This document shows, piece by piece, positions 9,701 through 18,150 of a stretch of DNA of 64,000 nucleotides. Positions within the stretch are counted from its first letter, which is position 1. The number at the start of each line of letters is the position of its first letter. Below the pieces are notes generated by a model, which worked only from the letters and a program-made list of their open reading frames with translations, searched no databases and was not told the origin of the DNA. Origin of the DNA: Bacteroidota bacterium (GTDB taxonomy: Bacteria; Bacteroidota; Bacteroidia; Bacteroidales; SKPS01). The DNA lies in NCBI GenBank assembly GCA_022709695.1, contig JAKLII010000006.1, positions 1 through 64,000 on the forward strand, given 5' to 3'. The position numbers and the translations under genes are program-made.

Positions 9701-12700
9701 ATCATTCACCGTGGTAAGACCCATTTTGATGGTGAATCCCTGAAGCGGAGTTGCCTGAGCTGTGAGCACATTGAAAGCCAGCTCTGAGATATCCCCTGCT
9801 ACCATACCCAAAGCGGTCAATTCGGATGCTCTGATCAGATACTGGTCTCTGCTACCCCAATACCAGTTACCGTAAGGCGCTGGATAGGTTGTATTTGTAT
9901 TTTGAACGGTACCTGTACCCAGGAAAAAGGTTTGCAGAGGCAATGCTCCTACCGCTTCAGCGTAGAACGTGGTATCGTTATACAGGATACCGGTGGTGAA
10001 GCTGTTGCCCATGTGGAAATGGGTCCCTCCGGTAGGATTCAGGTACCACAGGATCGTGTCGTTTGTAGGAGAAGTAGCCGATACCAGTGCCTGCGTGGCA
10101 TAAGGTATTGCCACAGTAGGTCCGATGGGTGAAGGTGGTATATGCAGCGATTTCACCACAAACTTGGCGGTGTCGTTGTATTTCACATTGTCGCCCTGAA
10201 GTTCAACCCACGCAACCACATTGTAGATTGAGTCAGTAAGCAGTGAAATGAGGTTGGCAAGGCTGGTAAAATGGAACAGCACAGAGTCATTTACCGGGAT
10301 CACCTGGGTTACATTCTGACTCACCACCGGCATTACCCCGTTCAGCTGGTATTTGGCCACGATGTTGGATGTCGTTGGTGAATTGATGGCTGATGCCCCG
10401 TTGTTTTTGATCCAGATGCTGATGGTATCAGCACCGATGTTGCAGGCATCTTTCAATCCCACAATGCGGGTAGTTTGGGCATCATTGACCGGGGTGCCAA
10501 AGAAATTTTTGCACATCTCATCGTTGAAGTAATTGGTATCGCCCACCAGAAGGGTCTTTGCACAAATGGTGGAATTACCGGCAGGAGATATCATTGAGGG
10601 CATAGTGATATTCTTTGTAGCACCTGTTACAAGGGTATCATTGAACTGAAACACGACCGGTGTGCCGTTATTCACCGTGTACTGCACATCCATCATAAAC
10701 AGGGTGTCGGTTCCAAAGTTGGCAACCGTAACCTGTACCGGATAGGACTGCCCTTCGTTGGTAGAGGTACCCGGGCTAAGAATGGCCGTAACCCCGGCAT
10801 CTTTAGGTATCAGGGGTATTTCATCTGCCCCGATGGTAGGAAGCGGACCTCGCGGATCGCCGTCAATATCGGTGGTTATGGATGTTATAGGTGTTGCCTT
10901 TGAGGATAGCCCTGTGTTTGAGAGATGTAAATCGTGCACCGCTTTAAAGGGCGGGTTGATGTTTACTGAGTGCACATTCTTACCACTGGCCGCCTGCAGA
11001 GAAGCAAGGGTTGTATGGGCCCCGCTCCAGTATGCCAGGTTTACACCCGTTGCGTAATAGTTGTTGTAATCACATAGCAACACGCTGGCAGGGGTGCTGA
11101 AATAGGCTGCATACCCTCCCCCGGTATTGGAAAAAAGGTTGTTGACAAACTTCTGCCCAAGGGTATTTGAGGTTGTATTGGCTTGATAGAGACCGTAATA
11201 GGAAGTTGAACCTCCTGTAATACTGACGGTGTTGTAATAATACTCGGTTCCATTGCAGTAATAGGCATACATCCCGTAATGGCCTGATGTACTGCCCGAA
11301 ATGCTCACCATATTATTGGCCACCAAACCATAACCTGTCGGACTGGCATTGTACGAGTAATAGTTACAGTAATAATCCCTTATACCATAGGATGTTCCTG
11401 ATGTGCCCGTAATTCTTACTGTGTTCCCGACTATTCTGTAGTAGTTATTGGTATAGTAGAGGTTGATACCATAGGAGTAGTTACCTACAACGCTGTCAAC
11501 CAGGTTTCCGATCACTTCAACGGAGTCGCCGTAATACACATAAATCGGATAGTAATAGGTCCCCCTGATCGTATTTCCTTTGATCACGGTGCCTTTTTCC
11601 CATGAAGTAGAGCTGACACCATAGATGTACATGCCATAATACCCGCCATTCATGTAATTGTTCAGGTAGGTGTTGTAGTGGTTAAGGGTATTGTAGTCGT
11701 AAATACAGGCGGTAGTGGATGTTGAGGTTCCGGCTGAGATGATCTGGTTATGGGCAAAACGGTTGTACATTGCACCGTTAATCATCTCCACCACTCTTCC
11801 ATAGGTGGTGTTTAACGCCCTGATGGTGAGCTTTTCAAACCGGAAATAGTCAGCGCCATCCAGTCGAAGGGTCCAGTTGGCTGTACTTGAGGCAGAGAAT
11901 TCCAGAATGGCCTGGGTGCTGTCGCCGGTTCCCCGGAAAGTAACGGTCTGATTGGCGCTCGTTCCAGGAATAGCTGGCAGAGTTACCTGCTCTGTATAGG
12001 TTCCGGGTTGTACATCGAAGATCACATGGCCACAGATACCTAACGTTTGAAGAGCTGTAACTGCCTGGTTGAACGTATTGTAATCCCAGGTTCCGGTAGT
12101 AGCAGGCCCGATGGTATATACTCCACCCAAGCATGCGTTGAAGCAGTGGTTGGCTGTGTCGTTCAAAGGCAAAGGATCAGGGCTACCATTGGGTAAGATG
12201 GTCCATGCTTTAATGCAGTACACTCCACCGTTAAAACTCATGGTATCCAGGGTAACATCAACGGTAGCAGCATTGGCAAGGGAACCAGCCCACATGGTGG
12301 TATCCTGAATCACATTATCCAGGCTCCAGACGATCTTTGCTGAGGTAAGGGCGTTCAACCCATAATTCTTCAGTCTCACCTGTATGGGATGCATGACATT
12401 TGAAGCAGCATTCATATAGGGATTTACTATCTGCGAGATCCCGGCATCAACAGCAGGGGGTGCAGAAGTGTTTACCACCACCGGTACGCGGAGGCTTGGA
12501 CATCCCAATCCTCCAACCACATAGGTCACATCAATCCTGGCAATATTAGCCGCTACCTCAAGGCTGATGCTACCCGTTGCTGCAGGACCTGAAACCAGAG
12601 GGCTCTGATACACCAGCCTGGTAAGCACCACGGGTATCCCTCCGATAGATGATGGTACCTGAGGCGACCCATAGGAATTGTTCATGGTGGTTCCGGATGA

Positions 12701-15700
12701 ATTGGTAGCTCCAATAATTCCTATTTCATCCCCGGCTGCAATGGGAATATTCACCGGTTGCACAACCCCAAAGGGCGCATTGGTAATCATTGCAAGGGTG
12801 GTGAATGGACTTCCGTTGGGATATACCACAGGATAGCCGGAAAATTTGACCACCTGAATGTATTGCCCTCCTGAGGTCACTGTGTTGGGGACCATAAGGC
12901 CCGTAATGGTCATATTTACAGGTGCTGTAAAGTGAAAACCACGGGTTTGTGCTGCTGCGTAATTGCTGCTTTGGGTTCCGGTGTACAGAGCAGAAGGTGG
13001 CCCCATAGCCGAGCCAGCCTGCACCCAGTACGTCGTGGTATCATATAAGGGTGGCGTAACATAGGTGTAACCTGTATCCAGCTTCAGGGATGCTGTGTCT
13101 GAAGCGAACCATTCGACCGGCATTGGTGACTGCGCAGTAAGGGTTGCCTGGGTTCCGTAAGGGATGTTCACGGGTGAAGTTACCACAGGTGCAGCCGGAG
13201 TTTCAAGTGATAACAGTGAATCAGCCATGATGCTGTCGTTCTGATGGTTGGGGTCACCAGTCACATTTACGGTTGCCCAGATCGTAAACATGGTATCCCC
13301 TGTAAGCGGAGCAGCAAGATTGGCCAGTGTACTGAAGGTATAGTATTTAAATCCACCCGGCAGAATGGTATCGGTGATGGTTTCCGGGGTGATCCACGGG
13401 CTGCTGTTAATCTTGTAGGATGCTGTGGCACCCCCTTTCAGGGTATCAGTCCCCTGGTTGTACACTTTAATGGTAATGGGTTCGGTATACACGGCACAAC
13501 CGGTTTTCACGAGAAGCTCCGAAATACCCAGATCATACGGAGGAATCCCACCTACATTCACCGTAACCGGGATACGGTTGCTGTAACACCCTGTGGCGGG
13601 TGCGCTGAAAATCTCAATCTCACGGAAGTTGGGATTGGATAATTGGGAGCCAGATAGTACAAATGAAGTCATCCTCAGGCGCGTGGTGGATATTGTTGGG
13701 AAGAATACCTCATTTTCACATTGCATCGGGAGGTTTGAAAATGTGTGGAAAAAGACCCAGCCGGCACCATCCCACCAGTAAAGCGATGCACCACTCAGGA
13801 AACGGGCTGAGGTTTCCGCATGATGGATTTTCATCTTATTGATGGTCTGCGCTGTTGGCCAGGTGAAATCCATCCATTCAACATGGGGTGTTGTTGAGGG
13901 AGGTGTAGATGTTGCTATCCACATCTGCTGGGTGCCGCAGGTACCCAGGTTCAAATCATTAAGGGTAGAGCACGCACCGGTGTTGCAGGTACTTGCATTG
14001 GCAACTGCCAGGGGTGCCACGTTTATTCCCGGAGGGCTGGCACTGGATACACCCGACTGTACAGCAACCCAGTATACCGTGGTATCGAACAGGATCGGGG
14101 TGGTGTAGTACGGACCGGTGGCGATGGTGGCTGAAGCTGTATCGCTGGCAAACCATTTCACCGAATCGGTGCTGACCGCATACAGGGTAACAAAACTGGC
14201 ATAGGGAATTGTGGTATCGTTAATTACAGGGGGCGGCGGAATTTTCAGCGAATTCACCGTACGACTGGCCGTATCGTTGTACGCCACATTGTCGCCGGGC
14301 ACAGAAATCCATGCCAGTATTTTAAACATTGAATCAACCACCGAGGAGAAGTCCGCCAGCGTATCGAAGGTAACCACCACGGTATCATTCACTGCCAGGG
14401 GGCCTGTTACTGTCTGAACCAATGTATCATTTCCACCTTCAAGTTTATAAAATGCCTGATAGATACCTGAAATGGCAGTTGCTCCTGTATTCTTCACCAC
14501 AACCTGAATAGTATCCAGTCCAAGTCCGCATCCTTCGTCAACAGGCCTTACCCTCACCAGGGTCCCGTCGGTAATAGGGATGGCATAGTAGGTTATACAG
14601 GTTGAATCGTTAAAAGTATTGGAATCGCCCGGAAGAACTGTATAGGCACACAGGTGGGTATTCCCGGCCGGAGAGGTATAGGAATTCATGATCACCGGAG
14701 TGGTCTGGAATGGCAGTAAAGTGCCGGTGAAGGTGGTAAGGGAAGGGGTACCCCCGTTCACACTGAAATACACATCTGCAGTGGTTAGGGTATCCATTCC
14801 GAAGTTCTGGATGGTCACCGTAACCGGTACCGTACCCCCTTCGTTGATCACCGACTGGGGTGTTGGAGTCACAAAATTAATGACCCCTGCATCCTTATGA
14901 ATCAGTGGTACTTCATGGGCACCGATGGTGGGATACGGGGTTCTGGGATTTCCGAAAATGTCGTCTGGCACCGATGGCAGAGGGGTAGCTTTGGCCGAGA
15001 GCAGGGTATTGGTGAGTGCCAGGTCGTGGGTGCCTGCAAAAGGAGGCAGCAAACTCACAGAATTAGTATCCTTTCCACTTGCGGCCTGCAATGCAGTGAG
15101 ATTGGCCTGATTGCCCCCCCAGTAGGCCAGATTAGCTCCAGTGGAGTAAAGGTTGTTGTAATTGGAAACATTAATGTAGGTTGCGCTTGAATTGTAATAG
15201 GCATACCCCCCGTTGGTATTTGAAAATGTGTTGTTCACCACATTGATATTGCCTCCTGAATACATATAGAATACGCGTCCTGCCGTGGCCGTTCCTCCGG
15301 TTACATGAACAGAATTATTATAGAAATTAATGTAATAGGATCCGTACACATACACACTATAGACGGTTCCGGTCAGATTGCCCGACTGGCTGATGAAGTT
15401 GTTGCTCACCAGAAGGGTATCTGTACTTGTGGATTGCTTGTAATAGATGTATAATCCATAATTGGTTCCGGTATTGGTTGATATTATCCGGTTTTTGCTG
15501 ATCTCACCCCAACCGGTGGTATACCCGATATACATCGGGTACAATGTTCCGGAAGCGGTCTGATTTTGCAGTTTGTTGCCGATCAACCGCAATGAATCGG
15601 TATAGTAGGTATATACACCGTAATAGTAGTAATCCTGAATGATATTGTTGATCAGGTTAAACCTGTATTTCTTGGATGCATTGGAGGTGTAATAATACAC

Positions 15701-18007
15701 TCCGTAATAGCCTCCCTTCAGGGTACTGTTGGATACGGTGATGTTATAATCTGCGCTGGTGGTACTGTATAACGGTACTGCCGAACTGCTGGTGGAGAGT
15801 GGCGCATCAAGAATACAGCTGTCGATGGTGATATGCTGACTGTTCCCCATAAACTCCACGATCCTCCCATAGCTGACGTTGGTCGACTTGATGGTAATCC
15901 CCTTCATAATGATGTATTTGGCACCATTGAACCGGACCACATAGTTGGCACTGGGGCTGGCGATCAGCTGCCAGGTTACATCGGCCGGGTTTCCGGAGGC
16001 CGATCTGAAAGTGACCGTATTTACATCGCTGATACCATTGATAAGGCCAAATTCCCACTGGCCGGTATAAATCCCTGGGGCAAGGTTCAGTACAACGGGG
16101 CCGTTGATACCACAATTGGTAAGGGCTTGCGTTGCATCTGCCAGGGTGGCAAAATCGGCGCCTGTTCCACCTACGGTGTAACTACCGTTCAGGATGGAAG
16201 TACAGGCAAAGAAATTCACCACCGCTGTATCGTTGTATCCATTGATATCGAGACTGTCGTTGGGCCCGGTGGTCCATGCCTTGATGGTATGGCTGCCCAC
16301 AGGAACGTTCACAGTGTCGATGGTTACAGGTGCTGATGCTACCCCCTGCAACAGGTTACCGGTCCATACATATGATGGGGTCTGAAGTACCCCATCCAGC
16401 GAGCAGTGCACCGTAGCTTTGGTAAGCGCATTGGTACCGAAATTCTTCACCAGAACATCTACATTCAAATTTGTGTTGGCAATCACGGTCCCTGTCGGAT
16501 TCTGGATTTGCATCACCCCTGCATCGTACGGGAAATTACTGGGGGGACTTGCCAGCTGGATATTGGGCCGTTGGTTGATGGTAGTACCCGTTGCGTATGC
16601 ACAAATACCCGAAGCATCTGACCTGTAATAATTGGAGGATGCAAATGAAGTAGCCGTTTGGTATACAATGGCATTGTTTGTATAGGAGGTGTTGTTAAAG
16701 CAGGCCTCTATCACAAGGTTGTCCACGCCATTCCAGGCAAAGGGGGTCTGGAAAGTATGGGTATTCCATCCTGTAGTTTCGGTATAGGTGGCTACCGTAT
16801 AAACCGTTGTGAGATTTGTGAGAAATGTGGAAGTCAATGCGTTGAGGGAGGTGTGGCCGATTTTTATAGTAAAACCCTGAAGCGCAGTTCCCTGAACGGT
16901 TGCCACGTTGAATGCTGCTGACATGATCTGCCCGGGTGACAAACCGGCAGCGTTCAATTCCGAAGCCAATATCAGGAACTGATGCCTGGCTCCGTAATAA
17001 TAGTTACCATAGGGAGCAGGATAAGAGGTATTGGTATTTACTACCGTACCGTTACCGATGGTCACCACGGTAGGACCTACCATAATGAACATGCTTTTGC
17101 ACCCTGAGACCGGATAATAACCCACGTTAAAAGCTGCAGAGCTGTCAACCGCCATAATTTTCCAGCAGATGGTTGAGTTGTATGTGTAACTGGGAATCAC
17201 CGCACTGTATACCCCGGCATTCAGGGTCATGTTCACGGTATCAGGAGTCCCGTTATTCACGGTGTAAATAACCTTTGCGGCACTGATGCCTGATGCATCA
17301 GTGATCGTCGCATTCACAGTAAAAGGACCGGTGCTGAAGGTAGTGTCAGTCAGCAGAGGTGGTGCCAGGGAGATCGTAGGTGGCACCAGTTCGGAAAAGG
17401 CCCCCACCACCCTGATGTTGTCGATGAACCAGGCATAGTTGTCGGGTAAGGTGCTGCCCATATTCACATCCCGCAGCACAAACCGGACCTTTACACTGGG
17501 AGCATTTCCAACGAGGGCTGAGATATCAAAAATCTCACTTTTCCACCATATATTGGTGGGTACGGCATACGTACCTGCAGCCCAGTCAGTCGTATAGGCA
17601 GCAGAGGTAAACTTGTTGCCCTGTGTGGCAAACTGACTTGCCCCCTGGTATTGTGTACCGGTAAGTTTCGTCCAGGTAACTCCGTTGTTGTTCGATACTT
17701 CTATAATCCCTTCATCAAAGAACTCGATCTTGCAGATGTGGTCGAAATACAACATCACAAACGAGTTACCGGTGGTGGAAAAAGTGAAGGTGGACAAGAC
17801 AGAAGTATCACCGGGGTTTACAATCCGCGATGAATCACTTCGGGTACCCTGCGAGAATAAAGTGGTACTCGGTGCCCAGGTAGCTGTACCCACAGCGGTA
17901 ACACTGTCAGGAAGGGTGTTGGTTTCAAAATTCTCCGAAAAGAGCAATGTCTGGGCATTTGCCCACGACATGGAAACCATCAGCAAAAGCGTAAAGATCA
18001 ACCTCAT
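6710..18007 (-). CDS. Giant modular T9SS-secreted surface protein, paralog 2 (3765 aa)
   Basis: The start was set at the ATG at 18007 (MRLIFTLLLM..., cleavage near ANAQT), which matches the paralogs. An in-frame GTG at 18043 lies at or upstream of the predicted transcription start. Approximate domains: jelly-roll 20-215, Ig-like 215-305, YPAPYGN sandwich 309-485, CARDB 490-600, Tyr-rich beta-helix 603-1030, two CARDB 1034-1255, Ig_7 with discoidin-like insert 1258-1485, CARDB 1490-1600, Ig_7 with TRGFHF insert 1604-1850, CARDB 1856-1960, Tyr-rich beta-helix 2 1961-2400, two CARDB 2402-2620, Ig_7 with YPAPYGN insert 2622-2890, CARDB 2890-2995, GEVED (GETEDY) 2996-3149, CARDB, second jelly-roll 3260-3442, two CARDB 3443-3680, T9SS type A tail 3681-3765 (PNPATGRTLIPF, GVYYYTLEY). 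It is the longest copy, with three insert-bearing Ig_7 domains instead of two. It has no catalytic motif I recognise; adhesion or ligand binding is inferred from the architecture. Confidence 0.93.
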   Translation of the reverse strand: MRLIFTLLLMVSMSWANAQTLLFSENFETNTLPDSVTAVGTATWAPSTTLFSQGTRSDSSRIVNPGDTSVLSTFTFSTTGNSFVMLYFDHICKIEFFDEGIIEVSNNNGVTWTKLTGTQYQGASQFATQGNKFTSAAYTTDWAAGTYAVPTNIWWKSEIFDISALVGNAPSVKVRFVLRDVNMGSTLPDNYAWFIDNIRVVGAFSELVPPTISLAPPLLTDTTFSTGPFTVNATITDASGISAAKVIYTVNNGTPDTVNMTLNAGVYSAVIPSYTYNSTICWKIMAVDSSAAFNVGYYPVSGCKSMFIMVGPTVVTIGNGTVVNTNTSYPAPYGNYYYGARHQFLILASELNAAGLSPGQIMSAAFNVATVQGTALQGFTIKIGHTSLNALTSTFLTNLTTVYTVATYTETTGWNTHTFQTPFAWNGVDNLVIEACFNNTSYTNNAIVYQTATSFASSNYYRSDASGICAYATGTTINQRPNIQLASPPSNFPYDAGVMQIQNPTGTVIANTNLNVDVLVKNFGTNALTKATVHCSLDGVLQTPSYVWTGNLLQGVASAPVTIDTVNVPVGSHTIKAWTTGPNDSLDINGYNDTAVVNFFACTSILNGSYTVGGTGADFATLADATQALTNCGINGPVVLNLAPGIYTGQWEFGLINGISDVNTVTFRSASGNPADVTWQLIASPSANYVVRFNGAKYIIMKGITIKSTNVSYGRIVEFMGNSQHITIDSCILDAPLSTSSSAVPLYSTTSADYNITVSNSTLKGGYYGVYYYTSNASKKYRFNLINNIIQDYYYYGVYTYYTDSLRLIGNKLQNQTASGTLYPMYIGYTTGWGEISKNRIISTNTGTNYGLYIYYKQSTSTDTLLVSNNFISQSGNLTGTVYSVYVYGSYYINFYNNSVHVTGGTATAGRVFYMYSGGNINVVNNTFSNTNGGYAYYNSSATYINVSNYNNLYSTGANLAYWGGNQANLTALQAASGKDTNSVSLLPPFAGTHDLALTNTLLSAKATPLPSVPDDIFGNPRTPYPTIGAHEVPLIHKDAGVINFVTPTPQSVINEGGTVPVTVTIQNFGMDTLTTADVYFSVNGGTPSLTTFTGTLLPFQTTPVIMNSYTSPAGNTHLCAYTVLPGDSNTFNDSTCITYYAIPITDGTLVRVRPVDEGCGLGLDTIQVVVKNTGATAISGIYQAFYKLEGGNDTLVQTVTGPLAVNDTVVVTFDTLADFSSVVDSMFKILAWISVPGDNVAYNDTASRTVNSLKIPPPPVINDTTIPYASFVTLYAVSTDSVKWFASDTASATIATGPYYTTPILFDTTVYWVAVQSGVSSASPPGINVAPLAVANASTCNTGACSTLNDLNLGTCGTQQMWIATSTPPSTTPHVEWMDFTWPTAQTINKMKIHHAETSARFLSGASLYWWDGAGWVFFHTFSNLPMQCENEVFFPTISTTRLRMTSFVLSGSQLSNPNFREIEIFSAPATGCYSNRIPVTVNVGGIPPYDLGISELLVKTGCAVYTEPITIKVYNQGTDTLKGGATASYKINSSPWITPETITDTILPGGFKYYTFSTLANLAAPLTGDTMFTIWATVNVTGDPNHQNDSIMADSLLSLETPAAPVVTSPVNIPYGTQATLTAQSPMPVEWFASDTASLKLDTGYTYVTPPLYDTTTYWVQAGSAMGPPSALYTGTQSSNYAAAQTRGFHFTAPVNMTITGLMVPNTVTSGGQYIQVVKFSGYPVVYPNGSPFTTLAMITNAPFGVVQPVNIPIAAGDEIGIIGATNSSGTTMNNSYGSPQVPSSIGGIPVVLTRLVYQSPLVSGPAATGSISLEVAANIARIDVTYVVGGLGCPSLRVPVVVNTSAPPAVDAGISQIVNPYMNAASNVMHPIQVRLKNYGLNALTSAKIVWSLDNVIQDTTMWAGSLANAATVDVTLDTMSFNGGVYCIKAWTILPNGSPDPLPLNDTANHCFNACLGGVYTIGPATTGTWDYNTFNQAVTALQTLGICGHVIFDVQPGTYTEQVTLPAIPGTSANQTVTFRGTGDSTQAILEFSASSTANWTLRLDGADYFRFEKLTIRALNTTYGRVVEMINGAMYNRFAHNQIISAGTSTSTTACIYDYNTLNHYNTYLNNYMNGGYYGMYIYGVSSTSWEKGTVIKGNTIRGTYYYPIYVYYGDSVEVIGNLVDSVVGNYSYGINLYYTNNYYRIVGNTVRITGTSGTSYGIRDYYCNYYSYNASPTGYGLVANNMVSISGSTSGHYGMYAYYCNGTEYYYNTVSITGGSTSYYGLYQANTTSNTLGQKFVNNLFSNTGGGYAAYFSTPASVLLCDYNNYYATGVNLAYWSGAHTTLASLQAASGKNVHSVNINPPFKAVHDLHLSNTGLSSKATPITSITTDIDGDPRGPLPTIGADEIPLIPKDAGVTAILSPGTSTNEGQSYPVQVTVANFGTDTLFMMDVQYTVNNGTPVVFQFNDTLVTGATKNITMPSMISPAGNSTICAKTLLVGDTNYFNDEMCKNFFGTPVNDAQTTRIVGLKDACNIGADTISIWIKNNGASAINSPTTSNIVAKYQLNGVMPVVSQNVTQVIPVNDSVLFHFTSLANLISLLTDSIYNVVAWVELQGDNVKYNDTAKFVVKSLHIPPSPIGPTVAIPYATQALVSATSPTNDTILWYLNPTGGTHFHMGNSFTTGILYNDTTFYAEAVGALPLQTFFLGTGTVQNTNTTYPAPYGNWYWGSRDQYLIRASELTALGMVAGDISELAFNVLTAQATPLQGFTIKMGLTTVNDMTTSFISTPLTTVYSTGAYTETVGWNTHAFIAPFQWDGTSNLVVDVCFNNSGYTYNAVVAQTSTPFNSSINTHQDAAGTCALATGTTYTQRPNIRFKAGGNGCGSARVPVLVDVQNQQPCDVGVSTILQPTTAINLTAQEDVKVRVQNYGTAAQSNVTVSYQVNNLPVVTETITASIPSNSFVDYTFTAKANLGVAGTTYQLKAWASIGCDATHLNDTAWRSVTNLLPNYCISTANSALYQEISNVTLGTMNNTSAVTGAMYTNHSLTVLPPMLSPGVTYPMSITSSFAPSSSTQQSCWLKAWIDLNRDGAFDATTEMIFSQATTSSNTVTANIQIPFTALTGNTMMRVVLQQTSTASLVVPCGTYNYGETEDYMVTVAPQATCDAGVIQIMEPTQLSQAGVVLPVWLKFMNFGSNPIPAGNLSIAYKLNNGTPVVVPYPGGMASGAIDSIQMPSLTLLQGNNTLCAYTILACDSTLFNNEICINTFGQFMASLPFFDDFEGANNWYKPIESVNWQYGTPSANIINAAYGGNKSWVTNLTGDYSNNANEYLYSPLFDFNGLGSTDTITLSFYHWCAMAASDYGRVQYSTNAGQTWSNLGFYMDVDGTNWYNITSGGLHYFSHTNSGWMYSAYKLNPLVFNGSSDIQFRFHFWSNSSGTSNGWAIDNFKLSLPQAPNDVGVSLISYPVNDTAMGSQVIAKAVITNFGTNTQTMIPIVLKINGVTTLNETWTGNLASTATTTYTFVQPFTVPSSSYNLCIETQLANDAYTMNDFKCKQFTPQPAYHDVGAVLIVAPLPDSIGEICLYEPNVQPWYQFVVKVRLQNFGQNAQTSIPLKYTFYNGGTVVTETWTGNLAPGTTVDVDLTNKFLPNMGAQQLCVETNLTGDLVVTNNKACQTYIGRLCIGVDEMEGDGFAVGQNIPNPATGRTLIPFLIPEGGEVQIRITDLPGQTIHHEVLVKPAGEHTLELDVSHMAQGVYYYTLEYRGHQITRKLVVRK
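9405..9932 (-). other. YPAPYGN module inserted in third Ig_7 domain of paralog 2
   Basis: The module begins TFFLGTGTVQNTNTTYPAPYG and ends near RPNIRFKAGGN. It is framed by DTTFYAEAVG before and GCGSARVPVLV after. The same fold type occurs at the N-terminus of every paralog, so this module has been used both as a stand-alone domain and as an insert. Confidence 0.7.
10915..11844 (-). repeat. Partner of the 661-1590 conversion-like tract
   Basis: This is the second copy of the high-identity block, within beta-helix 2 of paralog 2. To the right, around 11845, identity falls again: the codons for the residues before the conserved FRFEKLTI-like strand differ at many silent positions. The equivalent part of paralog 3 (about 22310-23240) is clearly less similar, roughly 80% by eye. 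Confidence 0.75.
12512..12990 (-). other. TRGFHFTAP module inserted in second Ig_7 domain of paralog 2
   Basis: The module begins LYTGTQSSNYAAAQTRGFHF and includes TSGGQYIQVVKFSGYP and IPIAAGDEIGIIG. It lies between TTTYWVQAG and GCPSLRVPVVV. I do not recognise a named family. It resembles beta-sandwich surface modules; the same module is in paralog 4 at 33205-33690. Confidence 0.7.
13596..14028 (-). other. Discoidin (F5/8 C)-like module inserted in first Ig_7 domain of paralog 2
   Basis: The module begins INVAPLAVANASTCNTGACS and contains NKMKIHHAETSARFLSG, ASLYWWDGAGWVFFHTFSN and FREIEIFSAP. These match the style of F5/8 type C carbohydrate- or lipid-binding jelly-rolls (variable loops, closing strand FREIEIF). 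It is framed by TTVYWVAVQSG and GCYSNRIPVTV. A closely related copy sits in paralog 5 (43258-43695). Confidence 0.65.
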
Positions 18008-18047
18008 GGCGTTATGGTTTTTGGTGAATGATTCAGATTTCACACCC

Positions 18048-18080
18048 TAAAATTACTACTATTTGTTATCTTTTACTAAA
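18048..18080 (-). promoter_or_regulatory. Candidate promoter of paralog 2
   Basis: On the minus strand, TTTA (18077-18080), a 21-base spacer, then TAATTTTA (18048-18055): 3 of 4 and 5 of 6 consensus positions. Transcription would begin near 18041, leaving about 34 bases before the ATG at 18007. That would leave the upstream GTG at 18043 outside the message. Confidence 0.4.
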
Positions 18081-18094
18081 ATCTAAAAAATTTT

Positions 18095-18130
18095 AAAAAA
18101 AAAGAGCGCCTCCTTAGAGGCGCCCTTCTT
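18095..18130 (-). terminator. Rho-independent terminator of paralog 3
   Basis: The perfect 7-bp GC-rich stem gcgcctc (18106-18112) / gaggcgc (18117-18123) has a 4-base loop. Nine plus-strand A residues (18095-18103) give the U tract of minus-strand transcripts. It is about 28 bases past the stop codon. Confidence 0.85.
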
Positions 18131-18150
18131 TTCAATGATGCACGGTTGCA

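Noticed and set aside
18008-18043. Upstream GTG start giving paralog 2 twelve extra residues
   Set aside because: The extension (MKSESFTKNHNA) would spoil the signal peptide, the other four paralogs start at the equivalent ATG, and the predicted transcription start is at about 18041. The same reasoning rejects TTG starts at 28140, 52133 and 60898 and the ATG at 60310.
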